Shown one piece after another: positions 1 through 8,031 of a stretch of 63,987 bases of DNA. Source of the stretch: a virus; the IMG/VR virus record IMGVR_UViG_3300032093_010543, positions 1 through 63,987 of that record; one strand, given 5' to 3'. The notes under the pieces were generated by a model. That model was not told the origin of the DNA. It made no database searches and saw only the letters and a list, made by a program, of their open reading frames with translations. Both the position numbers and the translations under genes were made by a program. The first letter of the stretch is position 1, and the number at the start of each line of letters is the position of its first letter.

Positions 1-2005
1 CTTCTTTATTAGAAACAACAACCTCATCATTCTCAACCTTCAAGACATAGTCTTTATTTTCTTCAATCTCCATCATCAAGATTTTTTCAGAAATTAAATC
101 CTCAATTTTATCTTGGATTGCTCTTTTGATTGGTCGAGCTCCAAATGTTTCATCAAATCCCACTTTAGAAATGTAATCGATTAGATCTTGTTCATAAGTG
201 AAAATATATTTCTTTTCTAAGACTCTTTTTAGTAGTCTGTCAACCTCAAGTTTTGTAATTACATCAATATGTTTCTTTTCAAGTGAATTGAATATAACTA
301 CATCATCAATACGATTTAAGAATTCAGGGGCGAAGAATTTACTTAGTTCTTTTTTAAGAATTTCTCTTTTCTCTTCTTCTCTAACCGCCTCACTTTTACC
401 TGTTTTGAATCCAACACCAGCACCAAAATCTTGTAATCTTTTAACACCAATATTGGAAGTCATAATGATCAAACAATTTTTGAAGTTGATCTTACGACCT
501 AACGAATCCGTAATGTGACCATCATCTAACAACTGAAGAAGTGTTGAGAAAATGTCTTTGTGAGCTTTTTCAATCTCATCAAATAATACAACAGAGTAAG
601 GTTTGTTTTTAACTTGTTCTGTTAATTGACCTCCTTCATCATGACCAACATATCCTGGAGGTGATCCGATCAAACGAGAAATAGTATGTTTTTCTTGGTA
701 TTCACTCATGTCCACACGAATCATATTATCTTCACTTCCAAAGATTTCTTTTGCCAATTGTTTTGCCAAATATGTTTTACCAACACCTGTAGATCCTAAG
801 AAAATAAATGAACCGATTGGTTTATTTGGGTCTTTAATACCCATTCTATTTCTACGGATTGCTTTTGTAATTTTTAAAACCGCTTCTTCTTGACCAATTA
901 CTTTTGAACTCAAATTATCAGTCAAATTAATAAGATTATTCCTTTCATCAAGATTGATGTTTGAAATTGGGATTTTAGTCATGTTTGAAACAACCTCGTA
1001 AACTAATTCTTCAGGAATAGTTCTTTTACTACTTCTCAAATGTTCCTCAAATTTTTTCTTTTCTTCCTCAAGTTTTGCAATTACACCTCTTTCACGATCA
1101 CGGAGTTCTGCGGCTTGTTCGTAGTCTTGTCTTTTGATTACGTTTATTTTTTCTTGTTTAATTTTGTTAGCCTCATCTTTTAAGTTTTCAATAACTTCAG
1201 GAAGTTTTATGTCAATTTGCATTCTTGCACCAACCTCATCCAAGATATCAAAAGCCTTATCAGGAAACTCACGATCTGTAATATAACGGTCCGCTAACTC
1301 AACAAATGTCCATAACGTCTCATCATCATAAGTCACTTTATGGTGATCTTCATACTTTTCCTTACTTAATTTAAGGATTTCAAAAGTTTCATCTTTTGTT
1401 GCAGGATCCACAACTACCTTTTGGAATCTTCTTTCTAATGCTCCGTCCTTTTCAAAGTTAGTTCTATACTCATCTAAAGTAGTTGCACCAATACACTGAA
1501 TTTCACCTCGAGAAAGTGCAGGTTTGAAGATGTTAGATGCATCTAATGAACCTGAACTATTTCCCGCACCAACTATTGTATGAATCTCGTCAATAAACAA
1601 GATGATGTTTGGGGATGATTGAAGTTCTTCAATGATTACCTTCATTCTTTCTTCAAACTGACCACGGTATTTTGTTCCAGCAACCAAAGAATTCATGTCT
1701 AAAGAAACAATTCTTTTATCCATTAAATTCTTAGGACACTCACCATCATGAATCATCATGGCAAGACCCTCAACTATTGCAGTTTTTCCTGCACCTGGCT
1801 CACCAATAATAATTGGGTTATTTTTCTTTCTTCGAGAAAGTATCTGAGCAATCCTTAAGATTTCCTTCTTTCTACCAATTACAGGATCTAATTTACCTTC
1901 TTGAGCTAATTTGTTTAAATCCTTGCTAAAATTATCTAACACAGGTGTTCCTGAATCAGACTTTTTTTTCGCTTTATCATTTCCTTCATCCATAAATTCT
2001 AACAT
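1..2005 (-). CDS. clpC: ClpC-type AAA+ unfoldase lacking the N domain (3' end outside window)
   Basis: Reading leftwards from ATG at 2005 the frame stays open for 668 codons and runs off the window at position 1. An in-frame TAA lies just upstream of the ATG, so no longer N-terminus is possible. Seen: a first AAA+ module with Walker A GEPGAGKT at about residues 68-75, a short middle domain with the UVR-like DYEQAAELRDRE, and a second AAA+ module with Walker A GSTGVGKT. A VGF tripeptide at about residues 531-533 sits where ClpC and ClpA carry the ClpP-docking loop; ClpB lacks that loop. ClpC normally has a double-Clp-N domain of about 140 residues before the first Walker A, and here it is absent. 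Family role: ATP-driven unfolding and threading of proteins, usually into ClpP. Inference: the phage protein could dock on host ClpP without host adaptor control. Divergent from dnaK. Confidence 0.9.
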   Translation of the reverse strand, partial: MLEFMDEGNDKAKKKSDSGTPVLDNFSKDLNKLAQEGKLDPVIGRKKEILRIAQILSRRKKNNPIIIGEPGAGKTAIVEGLAMMIHDGECPKNLMDKRIVSLDMNSLVAGTKYRGQFEERMKVIIEELQSSPNIILFIDEIHTIVGAGNSSGSLDASNIFKPALSRGEIQCIGATTLDEYRTNFEKDGALERRFQKVVVDPATKDETFEILKLSKEKYEDHHKVTYDDETLWTFVELADRYITDREFPDKAFDILDEVGARMQIDIKLPEVIENLKDEANKIKQEKINVIKRQDYEQAAELRDRERGVIAKLEEEKKKFEEHLRSSKRTIPEELVYEVVSNMTKIPISNINLDERNNLINLTDNLSSKVIGQEEAVLKITKAIRRNRMGIKDPNKPIGSFIFLGSTGVGKTYLAKQLAKEIFGSEDNMIRVDMSEYQEKHTISRLIGSPPGYVGHDEGGQLTEQVKNKPYSVVLFDEIEKAHKDIFSTLLQLLDDGHITDSLGRKINFKNCLIIMTSNIGVKRLQDFGAGVGFKTGKSEAVREEEKREILKKELSKFFAPEFLNRIDDVVIFNSLEKKHIDVITKLEVDRLLKRVLEKKYIFTYEQDLIDYISKVGFDETFGARPIKRAIQDKIEDLISEKILMMEIEENKDYVLKVENDEVVVSNKE

Positions 2006-2025
2006 ACTTCTATTGTTTTACATTC

Positions 2026-2057
2026 AAAAACTAATAAATAAATTTAGAAAAGTCCAA
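2026..2057 (-). promoter_or_regulatory. Weak candidate Bacteroidota-type promoter for clpC
   Basis: On the minus strand TTG (2057-2055) is followed after 21 nt by TAGTTTTT (2033-2026). This is one mismatch from the Bacteroidota -7 element TAnnTTTG at an acceptable spacing. It would start transcription a few bases before the ATG at 2005. It overlaps the TATTTAT motif, and both may be used. Confidence 0.25.
2034..2040 (-). promoter_or_regulatory. TATTTAT late-type motif upstream of clpC
   Basis: TATTTAT on the clpC coding strand, 28 nt before its ATG. It is one member of the recurring motif found before many transcription units here. It is less certain at this site because the spacing is long and the local sequence is very AT-rich. 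Confidence 0.3.
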
Positions 2058-2069
2058 TATTGTTATTTT

Positions 2070-2094
2070 GTCAGTATAAAAAAAATATACTGAC
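2070..2094. promoter_or_regulatory. Perfect 9-bp inverted repeat between clpC and dnaK (operator-like)
   Basis: GTCAGTATA (2070-2078), seven A residues, then TATACTGAC (2086-2094) form a perfect dyad. It lies in the divergent spacer upstream of both chaperone genes, where a terminator would make no sense. It ends four bases before the TTG of the dnaK promoter. The arm length and position recall the CIRCE operator of HrcA, but the sequence differs (CIRCE arms are TTAGCACTC and GAGTGCTAA). Binding of a repressor or activator is inference. Confidence 0.55.
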
Positions 2095-2097
2095 ATA

Positions 2098-2128
2098 TTG
2101 ACAGGTTTTATGGAATGGCATATATTTG
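2098..2128 (+). promoter_or_regulatory. Bacteroidota-type promoter for dnaK
   Basis: TTG at 2098-2100 and TATATTTG at 2121-2128 are separated by 20 nt. This matches the housekeeping-sigma promoter of Bacteroidota (TTG, 19-21 nt, TAnnTTTG). The predicted leader to the dnaK ATG is about 40 nt. It supports a Bacteroidota host and expression of dnaK by unmodified host RNA polymerase. Confidence 0.65.
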
Positions 2129-2174
2129 GTAAAAAGTGTGGAAAAAATAAACATAAAAATAAAATGATAAAAAA

Positions 2175-4031
2175 ATGGGAAAAATAATTGGAATTGACTT
2201 GGGAACAACTAACTCGTGTGTTGCCGTAATGGAAGGCAAGGAACCTGTGGTTATTGCTAACAGTGAAGGAAAAAGAACAACACCATCAATTGTGGGGTTT
2301 ATTAAAGACGGTGAAAGAAAAATCGGAGATCCTGCAAAACGTCAAGCGGTAACAAACCCTGACAAAACAATTTACTCAATTAAAAGATTTATGGGATCAT
2401 CTTTTGATGAGGTTAAAAATGAAACAACAAAGGTCCCTTACAAAGTTATTAAAGAAAATAACTCACCAAAAGTTCAAATTAACGATAGAACTTATTCACC
2501 ACAAGAAATCTCAGCGGCCGTCCTTCAAAAAATGAAACAAACGGCAGAAGACTATTTAGGTCAATCTGTAACTGAAGCCGTAATCACAGTTCCTGCTTAT
2601 TTTAACGATGCTCAACGTCAAGCGACTAAAGAAGCTGGTGAAATTGCTGGTCTTACAGTAAAAAGAATTATCAATGAACCAACAGCCGCGGCTTTGGCTT
2701 ATGGTCTTGATAAAATGTCAAAAGACATGAAAATTGTAGTATTTGACTGTGGTGGTGGAACACATGACGTATCAGTATTGGAACTTGGTGACGGTGTATT
2801 TGAGGTGTTAGCAACTGACGGGGACACTCACTTAGGTGGGGATGACTTTGATCAGGCTTTAATTGACCACTTAGTTTCCGAATTCAAAAAAGAAAATGGT
2901 ATGGATATTTCAAAAGATCCTATGGCACTTCAGAGACTTCGTGAGGCGGCTGAAAAGGCTAAAATTGAGTTATCTTCTTCACCTCAAACTGAAATTAACT
3001 TACCATATGTAACTGCAGATGCAACAGGACCAAAACACTTAGTAATGACTATCACAAAATCTAAGTTTGATCAATTAACACAATCATTGGTTGATAGAAC
3101 AATTAAACCTTGTGAATCCGCTTTGAAAAATGCCAAACTAAAACCATCTGATATTGATGAGATTATTTTAGTTGGTGGATCTACTCGTATTCCTTCCATC
3201 CAAGAAGCAGTTAAAAAATTCTTTGGTAAAGAACCTTCAAAAGGGGTAAATCCTGATGAGGTTGTTGCTTTGGGAGCTGCAATCCAAGGAGGTGTTTTGG
3301 CTGGTGATGTAACAGACGTATTGTTGTTAGACGTAACACCACTTTCATTAGGTATTGAAACTATGGGAGGTGTATTTACAAAATTGATTGATGCGAACAC
3401 AACTATTCCAACAAAAAAATCAGAAACATTCTCAACAGCTGCAGATAATCAACCAACAGTAGAAATACATGTTTTACAAGGTGAAAGAGCAATGGCAAGA
3501 GATAACAGAACTATTGGTAAATTCCACCTTGATGGATTACCACCAGCAAGAAGAGGAACTCCTCAAATCGAGGTAACTTTTGATATCGATGCAAATGGTA
3601 TTATAAATGTATCTGCAGTTGATAAAGCAACTAACAAACAACAATCAATCCGAATTGAGTCATCTTCAGGTCTATCAAAAGAAGAAGTTGAGAGAATGAA
3701 ACAAGAAGCTGAAATGAATGCGGAAGCTGATAAAAAATTAAAAGAGGAAGTTGATACTTTAAACTCCGCTGACTCATTAATTTTTCAAGTCGGTAAATCT
3801 ATGGAAGATCTTGAAAGTAAAATTACTGAAGATGAAAAAACTGAAATTAATTCATCAATCGATAAATTAAAATCGGCTTACGACAAGAAAGACATTTCAG
3901 AAGTAAAAATTTTAATGGAAGAGGTTAATAAAAAATTCCAAACCATAAGTCAGAAGTTGTATGAACAAACAAACAACGCTGAAGCAACAGAAGAAGACTT
4001 TGCAAATGTAGAGTTCGAGGAAGTTAAATAA
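2175..4031 (+). CDS. dnaK: Hsp70 chaperone DnaK
   Basis: A 618-residue, full-length Hsp70. The N-terminal [16 protein letters not shown] phosphate loop, the [13 protein letters not shown] segment, the substrate-binding domain and a C-terminus ending FEEVK are all present. The EEVK ending and [20 protein letters not shown] resemble Bacteroidota DnaK, which suggests acquisition from a host. Odd feature: the second phosphate motif, normally DLGGGTFD, reads DCGGGTHD at about residues 191-198, with the Thr and final Asp kept. Role in the family: ATP-dependent folding with DnaJ and GrpE; no dnaJ or grpE is seen in this window. It has its own host-type promoter and is followed by a strong terminator, so it is probably a one-gene transcript. 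A role in phage assembly or in host stress buffering is inference. Confidence 0.97.
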   Translation: MGKIIGIDLGTTNSCVAVMEGKEPVVIANSEGKRTTPSIVGFIKDGERKIGDPAKRQAVTNPDKTIYSIKRFMGSSFDEVKNETTKVPYKVIKENNSPKVQINDRTYSPQEISAAVLQKMKQTAEDYLGQSVTEAVITVPAYFNDAQRQATKEAGEIAGLTVKRIINEPTAAALAYGLDKMSKDMKIVVFDCGGGTHDVSVLELGDGVFEVLATDGDTHLGGDDFDQALIDHLVSEFKKENGMDISKDPMALQRLREAAEKAKIELSSSPQTEINLPYVTADATGPKHLVMTITKSKFDQLTQSLVDRTIKPCESALKNAKLKPSDIDEIILVGGSTRIPSIQEAVKKFFGKEPSKGVNPDEVVALGAAIQGGVLAGDVTDVLLLDVTPLSLGIETMGGVFTKLIDANTTIPTKKSETFSTAADNQPTVEIHVLQGERAMARDNRTIGKFHLDGLPPARRGTPQIEVTFDIDANGIINVSAVDKATNKQQSIRIESSSGLSKEEVERMKQEAEMNAEADKKLKEEVDTLNSADSLIFQVGKSMEDLESKITEDEKTEINSSIDKLKSAYDKKDISEVKILMEEVNKKFQTISQKLYEQTNNAEATEEDFANVEFEEVK

Positions 4032-4053
4032 TCTCTTAAATTTTAAAGTTAGA

Positions 4054-4080
4054 AATCCACCTTAGGGTGGATTTTTTTTT
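4054..4080 (+). terminator. Rho-independent terminator after dnaK
   Basis: AATCCACC (4054-4061), a TTAG loop, GGTGGATT (4066-4073), then a run of T. An 8-bp perfect stem with a U-tract, 22 bases after the dnaK stop. Confidence 0.9.
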
Positions 4081-4085
4081 ACTCA

Positions 4086-4092
4086 TATTTAT
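4086..4092 (+). promoter_or_regulatory. TATTTAT motif before the KTSC gene
   Basis: TATTTAT located 17 nt before the ATG at 4110, directly after the dnaK terminator, where a new transcription unit must begin. Candidate late promoter core. Confidence 0.5.
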
Positions 4093-4109
4093 TTTTAAAT
4101 AAAAAAATT

Positions 4110-4352
4110 ATGGCAATAACAAGTGAATTAATTAGTGGAACAACGATTTTGAATGAAATAGAATCATCAAATATTGTAAGAACTGAGTACGATACCCTTA
4201 CTAAAAAAATGATTGCAGAGTTTAAAAATGGTGCGAGATATGAGTATAGTGAAGTACCACATCAGAAATATACTCAGTTTAGAATGGCAGAATCTCAAGG
4301 AAACTTCTTTAACAAAAACATTTCCAAAGCACACACATATAAGAAACTATAA
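4110..4352 (+). CDS. KTSC-domain small protein
   Basis: An 80-residue protein made of one KTSC domain. The pattern SSNIVRTEYD, then FKNGARYEYSEVP, then a short helix and GNFFNKNI fits the family (YD...L.V.F.NG..Y.Y..VP...Y..F..A.S.G.FFN). The molecular role of KTSC domains is not well established; they occur in phage and bacterial proteins, some linked to nucleic acids or lysyl-tRNA synthetase. It starts a plus-strand series and is followed 19 bases later by a nucleotidyltransferase gene with its own motif. Confidence 0.75.
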   Translation: MAITSELISGTTILNEIESSNIVRTEYDTLTKKMIAEFKNGARYEYSEVPHQKYTQFRMAESQGNFFNKNISKAHTYKKL

Positions 4353-4360
4353 TTATAAAG

Positions 4361-4367
4361 TATTTAT
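4361..4367 (+). promoter_or_regulatory. TATTTAT motif 4 nt before the nucleotidyltransferase ATG
   Basis: TATTTAT with only four bases to the ATG at 4372. If this is a -10-like element, the transcript would be leaderless or nearly so. Confidence 0.5.
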
Positions 4368-4371
4368 CTAT

Positions 4372-5109
4372 ATGAATACTTCAGATATTATAAAAAGTTT
4401 TGAATCCCAAGAAAATCTAAATCCTAAAATTTGGGAGAAGGAAGGTAAGTCATATATGATGAGACCTGAAGTAAGAGAAAAACTTTTGGAAACTGCAAAC
4501 GTATTTATAGATTTTTTAGGTGTTGATGTGATTGTAACTGATATAATAATGATTGGTTCATTGGTAAATTATAACTGGTCTAAGTTTTCGGATATAGATT
4601 TACATATAGTTGTAAATTACAACCAATTCCCAAATAACTCACAAGAATTATATGTTGAATTTTTTGATTTAAAAAAAATAATATTTAACGATAGACATAA
4701 TATAAAATTATTTGGGTACGACGTTGAATGTTTTGTTCAAAGCGAAAGTGAAACAACATTTAGTAGTGGAATATATTCTGTTTTATATGATATGTGGGTT
4801 AATGAACCAAAAAAATCTGAAGATAAAAAAATTGATATAGATCTTCTAAAGGAAAAGGCCAATCAGTGGATGAGAATTATTGATGGTGTTGTTGATAATA
4901 TCAGTGATGAAGATCCCGATGAAATCAAACGTTTGGTAAAAAAATACAAAGAAAAATTAAAGAAATTCAGAAATTGCGGACTTGAAAAAAACGGAGAAAT
5001 GTCCTTAGAAAATTTAGTATTCAAATTACTGAGAAGAAATGGGTACATTGGGAAATTATACGAATTACCAACAGATCTTATAGACAAAAAATTGTCGATG
5101 AAACAATAA
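4372..5109 (+). CDS. Nucleotidyltransferase-fold protein
   Basis: 245 residues. The polymerase-beta-type nucleotidyltransferase signature is visible: GS at residues 62-63, then SDIDL with Asp74 and Asp76 as the metal-binding pair. The preceding MRPEVREKLLETANVFIDF helix and this motif recall proteins near the terminase of other T4-like marine phages. The family transfers a nucleotide to protein, RNA or a small molecule; the substrate is unknown. I chose ATG 4372 over an open frame starting at 4213, because the longer frame overlaps the KTSC gene and the upstream segment reads as its out-of-frame shadow. Probably late, judging by its TATTTAT motif. Confidence 0.75.
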   Translation: MNTSDIIKSFESQENLNPKIWEKEGKSYMMRPEVREKLLETANVFIDFLGVDVIVTDIIMIGSLVNYNWSKFSDIDLHIVVNYNQFPNNSQELYVEFFDLKKIIFNDRHNIKLFGYDVECFVQSESETTFSSGIYSVLYDMWVNEPKKSEDKKIDIDLLKEKANQWMRIIDGVVDNISDEDPDEIKRLVKKYKEKLKKFRNCGLEKNGEMSLENLVFKLLRRNGYIGKLYELPTDLIDKKLSMKQ

Positions 5110-5144
5110 AAATCGGTAATTAAAAATAATTACGTTTATCGATA

Positions 5145-5151
5145 TATTTAT
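5145..5151 (+). promoter_or_regulatory. TATTTAT motif before the acidic repeat protein
   Basis: TATTTAT 34 nt before the ATG at 5186, the longest spacing in this set. The leader is A-rich and lacks a Shine-Dalgarno sequence. Confidence 0.4.
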
Positions 5152-5185
5152 TAAGAAAAAATAATTTACATTAAATAACACAAAT

Positions 5186-6739
5186 ATGGCAGGACTTAGA
5201 CCTATTGGAAGTGAAAAACTTGAGGGAATGGATAAAATCAGACGAATAATGGAAATTGCTCGTTACAATGAAAATATTCCTCAATCAGTAAATGAGACAA
5301 AGTCATCCGAATATAGAATAAATTTGGCTGATGGTAACACATATGAAATTGCTAAAGAAAGACAAGGTTATATTATTAAAAAATCTATCAATGAATCTGA
5401 GTTCGACTATATTGAACCAATGAAAGGTAGAAAATATTATTCATCTTATTCTCAGGCTTTAAAACGTCTTAACTTGATAACAAAAGAAGTTAATACCCTT
5501 TTTGAAAACGAAGAAGGTACTCCCCTTATCGGAGAGCAAAAAAAAAAGTACGTACTAAAAACTAAAAAACCTAAAGCGGCTGCAGCTCCTGATGCAGGAG
5601 CAGAATTACCACCAGCACCTGATGCGGGCGCAGCTTTACCTCCAGCACCTGACGCAGGAGCAGAATTACCTCCAGCACCTGATGCGGGAGCAGAATTACC
5701 ACCGGCACCTGATGCGGGAGCAGAATTACCACCGGCACCTGATGCGGGAGCAGAATTACCACCGGCACCTGATGCGGGAGCAGAATTACCCCCAGCACCT
5801 GAAGAAGGAGGAGAAATGCCACCGGCACCTGAAGAAGGAGGAGAAATGCCACCGGCACCTGAAGGAGAAGAAGGCGAAGAGGAACTAGAAATCGACGTTG
5901 AAAAAAAACCAAAAGAAAAAAAAGTTTCAGACCTTAAAAGAATACAAATTCTTGTTGGTAAGTTAGCACAAAAAATTAGATCTTATGAGGAAGAAAAAGA
6001 ACTTTCTTCTCAAAACGTTAAATACGTAATCAATTCAATTTTATCCGCACTTGATGTTGACGTTTTAGATGAGGACGATATCGAAGAAATCATTTCAAAA
6101 TTAGAAGGTGGTGATGAAGATGAAGAAGGTGGTGATGAAGAAATGGATATGGAAGCTGAAGTTGAAGGTTATGAGGAAGAACAAGAAATGGTTCCCCCTC
6201 CACCGTCACCTGAAGGTGAAGAAGAAATACCATCACCTGAAATGGCCGAAGAATATGAAAGTTATGGCGACGCCTTTAGAGATTACTTACCAGCTGCTTA
6301 TGGTAATGCCGCAATGAAAGGTGTATCAGGTGAACAAACAGAAGATTATGAAGATGACTACGATGTTATTGATTTTGAAGAAATTGACGAAGAAGATTAT
6401 GCATCAAAAAACAGAAGAAAAAGACATTTTTATCCTGAAGTAGATGCTTTCACACACGGAACTTTTGGTGAATCTTCAGTAGATAAGGTTTTAAGTAAAT
6501 ATTTTACAATGTCAGAAGACGAAATAAAAAAACAAGATTTAAAATCTAATCAAAATTATCAATTGAATAAAAAGAATGTTATAAGACTTTCTGAAACAGT
6601 AGATCAAATGGATTCGGCTCTTGAATTTATTTCAGAAAACCCAAGAGTTAAACTTATGGGTTTATCAGAAAAGAAAAATTTGATTTTTAAACAAGGAATT
6701 AATGAAGTTAAAATAACAAGAACTGGAAATATTTTATGA
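5186..6739 (+). CDS. Acidic protein with PDAGAELPPA tandem repeats, possibly virion-associated
   Basis: 517 residues of unknown function. Residues 1-130 look folded (EKLEGMDKIRRIMEIARYNE at the start). Residues 135-224 are nine 10-residue repeats: seven of PDAGAELPPA type and two of PEEGGEMPPA. A helical segment with SDLKRIQILVGKLAQKIR follows, then a very acidic Glu/Asp-rich stretch and a folded C-terminus. The N-terminal IMEI at about residues 21-24 contains an I-x-E that could suit the prohead protease, but this is weak. Its position at the head of the terminase-portal block suggests a head or scaffold role. It overlaps the next gene by ATGA, implying translational coupling. Confidence 0.6.
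   Translation: MAGLRPIGSEKLEGMDKIRRIMEIARYNENIPQSVNETKSSEYRINLADGNTYEIAKERQGYIIKKSINESEFDYIEPMKGRKYYSSYSQALKRLNLITKEVNTLFENEEGTPLIGEQKKKYVLKTKKPKAAAAPDAGAELPPAPDAGAALPPAPDAGAELPPAPDAGAELPPAPDAGAELPPAPDAGAELPPAPDAGAELPPAPEEGGEMPPAPEEGGEMPPAPEGEEGEEELEIDVEKKPKEKKVSDLKRIQILVGKLAQKIRSYEEEKELSSQNVKYVINSILSALDVDVLDEDDIEEIISKLEGGDEDEEGGDEEMDMEAEVEGYEEEQEMVPPPPSPEGEEEIPSPEMAEEYESYGDAFRDYLPAAYGNAAMKGVSGEQTEDYEDDYDVIDFEEIDEEDYASKNRRKRHFYPEVDAFTHGTFGESSVDKVLSKYFTMSEDEIKKQDLKSNQNYQLNKKNVIRLSETVDQMDSALEFISENPRVKLMGLSEKKNLIFKQGINEVKITRTGNIL
5588..5857 (+). repeat. 30-bp tandem repeat, nine units, within the acidic protein gene
   Basis: Nine consecutive 30-bp units, each encoding ten residues. Units 4 to 7 are nearly identical at DNA level and the last two are diverged. 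The in-frame period keeps the protein open. The repeat also creates open shadow frames on both strands. Confidence 0.9.
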
Positions 6740-7143
6740 ATCAATTAATCTATATTAATGGTTTAGGACCCAATTATAAAGGGGACAACATTTATGAATT
6801 TATTTTTTCTGACACTTTAGAAGTATTTGGAGAAAATTGGGAATCTAAACCAGCAAATGGATATCCTTTACCACCTGATTTAGAGTATATTAAAAAAGTT
6901 GGTACTTTGATTAATGAAGAGGTATCATTTGAATTGGTTCAAGATTCTGATGTATTTTCAGTTATTGATTCTATGGACGGAGTAATTGCTTTGGGATGGG
7001 AAAAAGAAACTGATAATGTAGATTTTTCTATTGTTAAAAGATTGGTGTTTCAATTTGGAGAAACTGAAGAATCTGTTAAAAACAAACTATATGAAAGAGA
7101 TATAGTATTACAATTCGAAAAAGAAGTTGTATATGAAAACTAA
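6736..7143 (+). CDS. Conserved-looking hypothetical protein, 135 aa
   Basis: Not recognised. It begins with ATG overlapping the previous stop (ATGA), so it is translationally coupled. The sequence opens with MNQLIYINGLGPNYKG and alternates beta-like and charged segments without a known motif. It lies in the block leading to the terminase and is probably co-expressed with head genes. No signal peptide or membrane segment is visible. Confidence 0.6.
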   Translation: MNQLIYINGLGPNYKGDNIYEFIFSDTLEVFGENWESKPANGYPLPPDLEYIKKVGTLINEEVSFELVQDSDVFSVIDSMDGVIALGWEKETDNVDFSIVKRLVFQFGETEESVKNKLYERDIVLQFEKEVVYEN

Positions 7144-7993
7144 TAACAAAATAAAATTTTTAATAGAAAACGGTCTTTCATCAAAGACTGTATCAGTAAT
7201 GACTGAATCTCAAATAAATCTTCTTTTTGAGAAATTCAAAAAAATGAAAAAAGAAGAAAACAAAGAACAAGTCCAACAACAACAAACAACTAAAACTATT
7301 GTAGGTCCTAAAGGTGGTAACATTCCTTTAAAACCTGGACAAACTACTGTAAGTTTAAAACCTGTACCAAACGCACAACCAGGTACTGTTGAAGTTGTTG
7401 AAAAAGAATTATCTGAAGATGAAACCGATGGTGTTACTACATCAAATGCTCAAGGAAAAGTTAATTTACAAAAATATACAGGTCAAGAACCACCACATGA
7501 TGCAAATGATATGGCTGATGATGGTATGGGAGACGATTCTGGTGAAAATAGATCAATGATGGGTATGGCTGAATCGACAATTAATGAAAAGTTTGAGTCT
7601 AAAGCTCAACAAGGTTTATTTTGGGCTCGTTGTAACAAATGTTCAGATAAGAAATGTAAGTGGTGTAAAATGGCAAAAGAGTTTTCTGACTCAACGTCAA
7701 AAAAACAATATAAAAATATGCCAGAAAAAAAACACCCTGAAAAAACTGTCAAAAGTAAAAAGAAAGAAACAAAAGAGCAGTTTGAAAAATTTCTGGAAAA
7801 AAAAATATCAGAAATGGTAGATAATAATATCTCACCAAAAATGACTAAAAAAGATATTATTGAGACAGTAAAAAAAAAATCTAAAAAAATGAAGTCTATG
7901 ATAATTCGTAGACCAAAAAAAGTCACAATGTTTTCTGATGAGGCACCAATGGAACTACCTATAGGTAAAATGTTTTCTATCGGTAAAAAATAG
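7133..7993 (+). CDS. Hypothetical basic protein with Cys cluster, possible packaged protein
   Basis: 286 residues from ATG 7133, overlapping the previous gene by 11 bases. An upstream in-frame TTG at 7127 is less likely. The N-terminus MKTNNKIKFLIENGLSSK is a short basic helix ending LIE-N, which fits the T4 prohead protease rule (L or I, any residue, Glu). A Gln/Pro-rich linker follows, then a CNKCSDKKCKWCK cluster near residue 170, then a Lys-rich C-terminal half. The Cys spacing could bind zinc. Function unknown; a DNA-associated internal head protein would fit the charge and the N-terminus, but this is inference. Confidence 0.55.
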   Translation: MKTNNKIKFLIENGLSSKTVSVMTESQINLLFEKFKKMKKEENKEQVQQQQTTKTIVGPKGGNIPLKPGQTTVSLKPVPNAQPGTVEVVEKELSEDETDGVTTSNAQGKVNLQKYTGQEPPHDANDMADDGMGDDSGENRSMMGMAESTINEKFESKAQQGLFWARCNKCSDKKCKWCKMAKEFSDSTSKKQYKNMPEKKHPEKTVKSKKKETKEQFEKFLEKKISEMVDNNISPKMTKKDIIETVKKKSKKMKSMIIRRPKKVTMFSDEAPMELPIGKMFSIGKK

Positions 7994-8019
7994 TCTTTAC
8001 AACAAAATCCCTGAATTGA

Positions 8020-8026
8020 TATTTAT
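8020..8026 (+). promoter_or_regulatory. TATTTAT motif 5 nt before the terminase ATG
   Basis: TATTTAT in the spacer between the 7993 stop and the terminase ATG at 8032. The very short distance to the ATG suggests a near-leaderless mRNA if it is a -10 element. Confidence 0.55.
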
Positions 8027-8031
8027 GTAAT

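Noticed and set aside
2070-2094. CIRCE (HrcA) operator
   Set aside because: The dyad has 9-bp arms but a different sequence and a 7-base spacer, where CIRCE has nine. Kept only as an operator-like repeat.
1-4031. A bacterial chromosome segment, suggested by clpC and dnaK
   Set aside because: They are followed without a break by terminase, portal and capsid genes, and the Clp protein is N-truncated. No tRNA, integrase or chromosomal housekeeping block is seen.
4213-4371. Longer N-terminus for the nucleotidyltransferase from 4213
   Set aside because: It lies inside the KTSC gene in another frame and reads as its shadow; ATG 4372 follows a TATTTAT motif.
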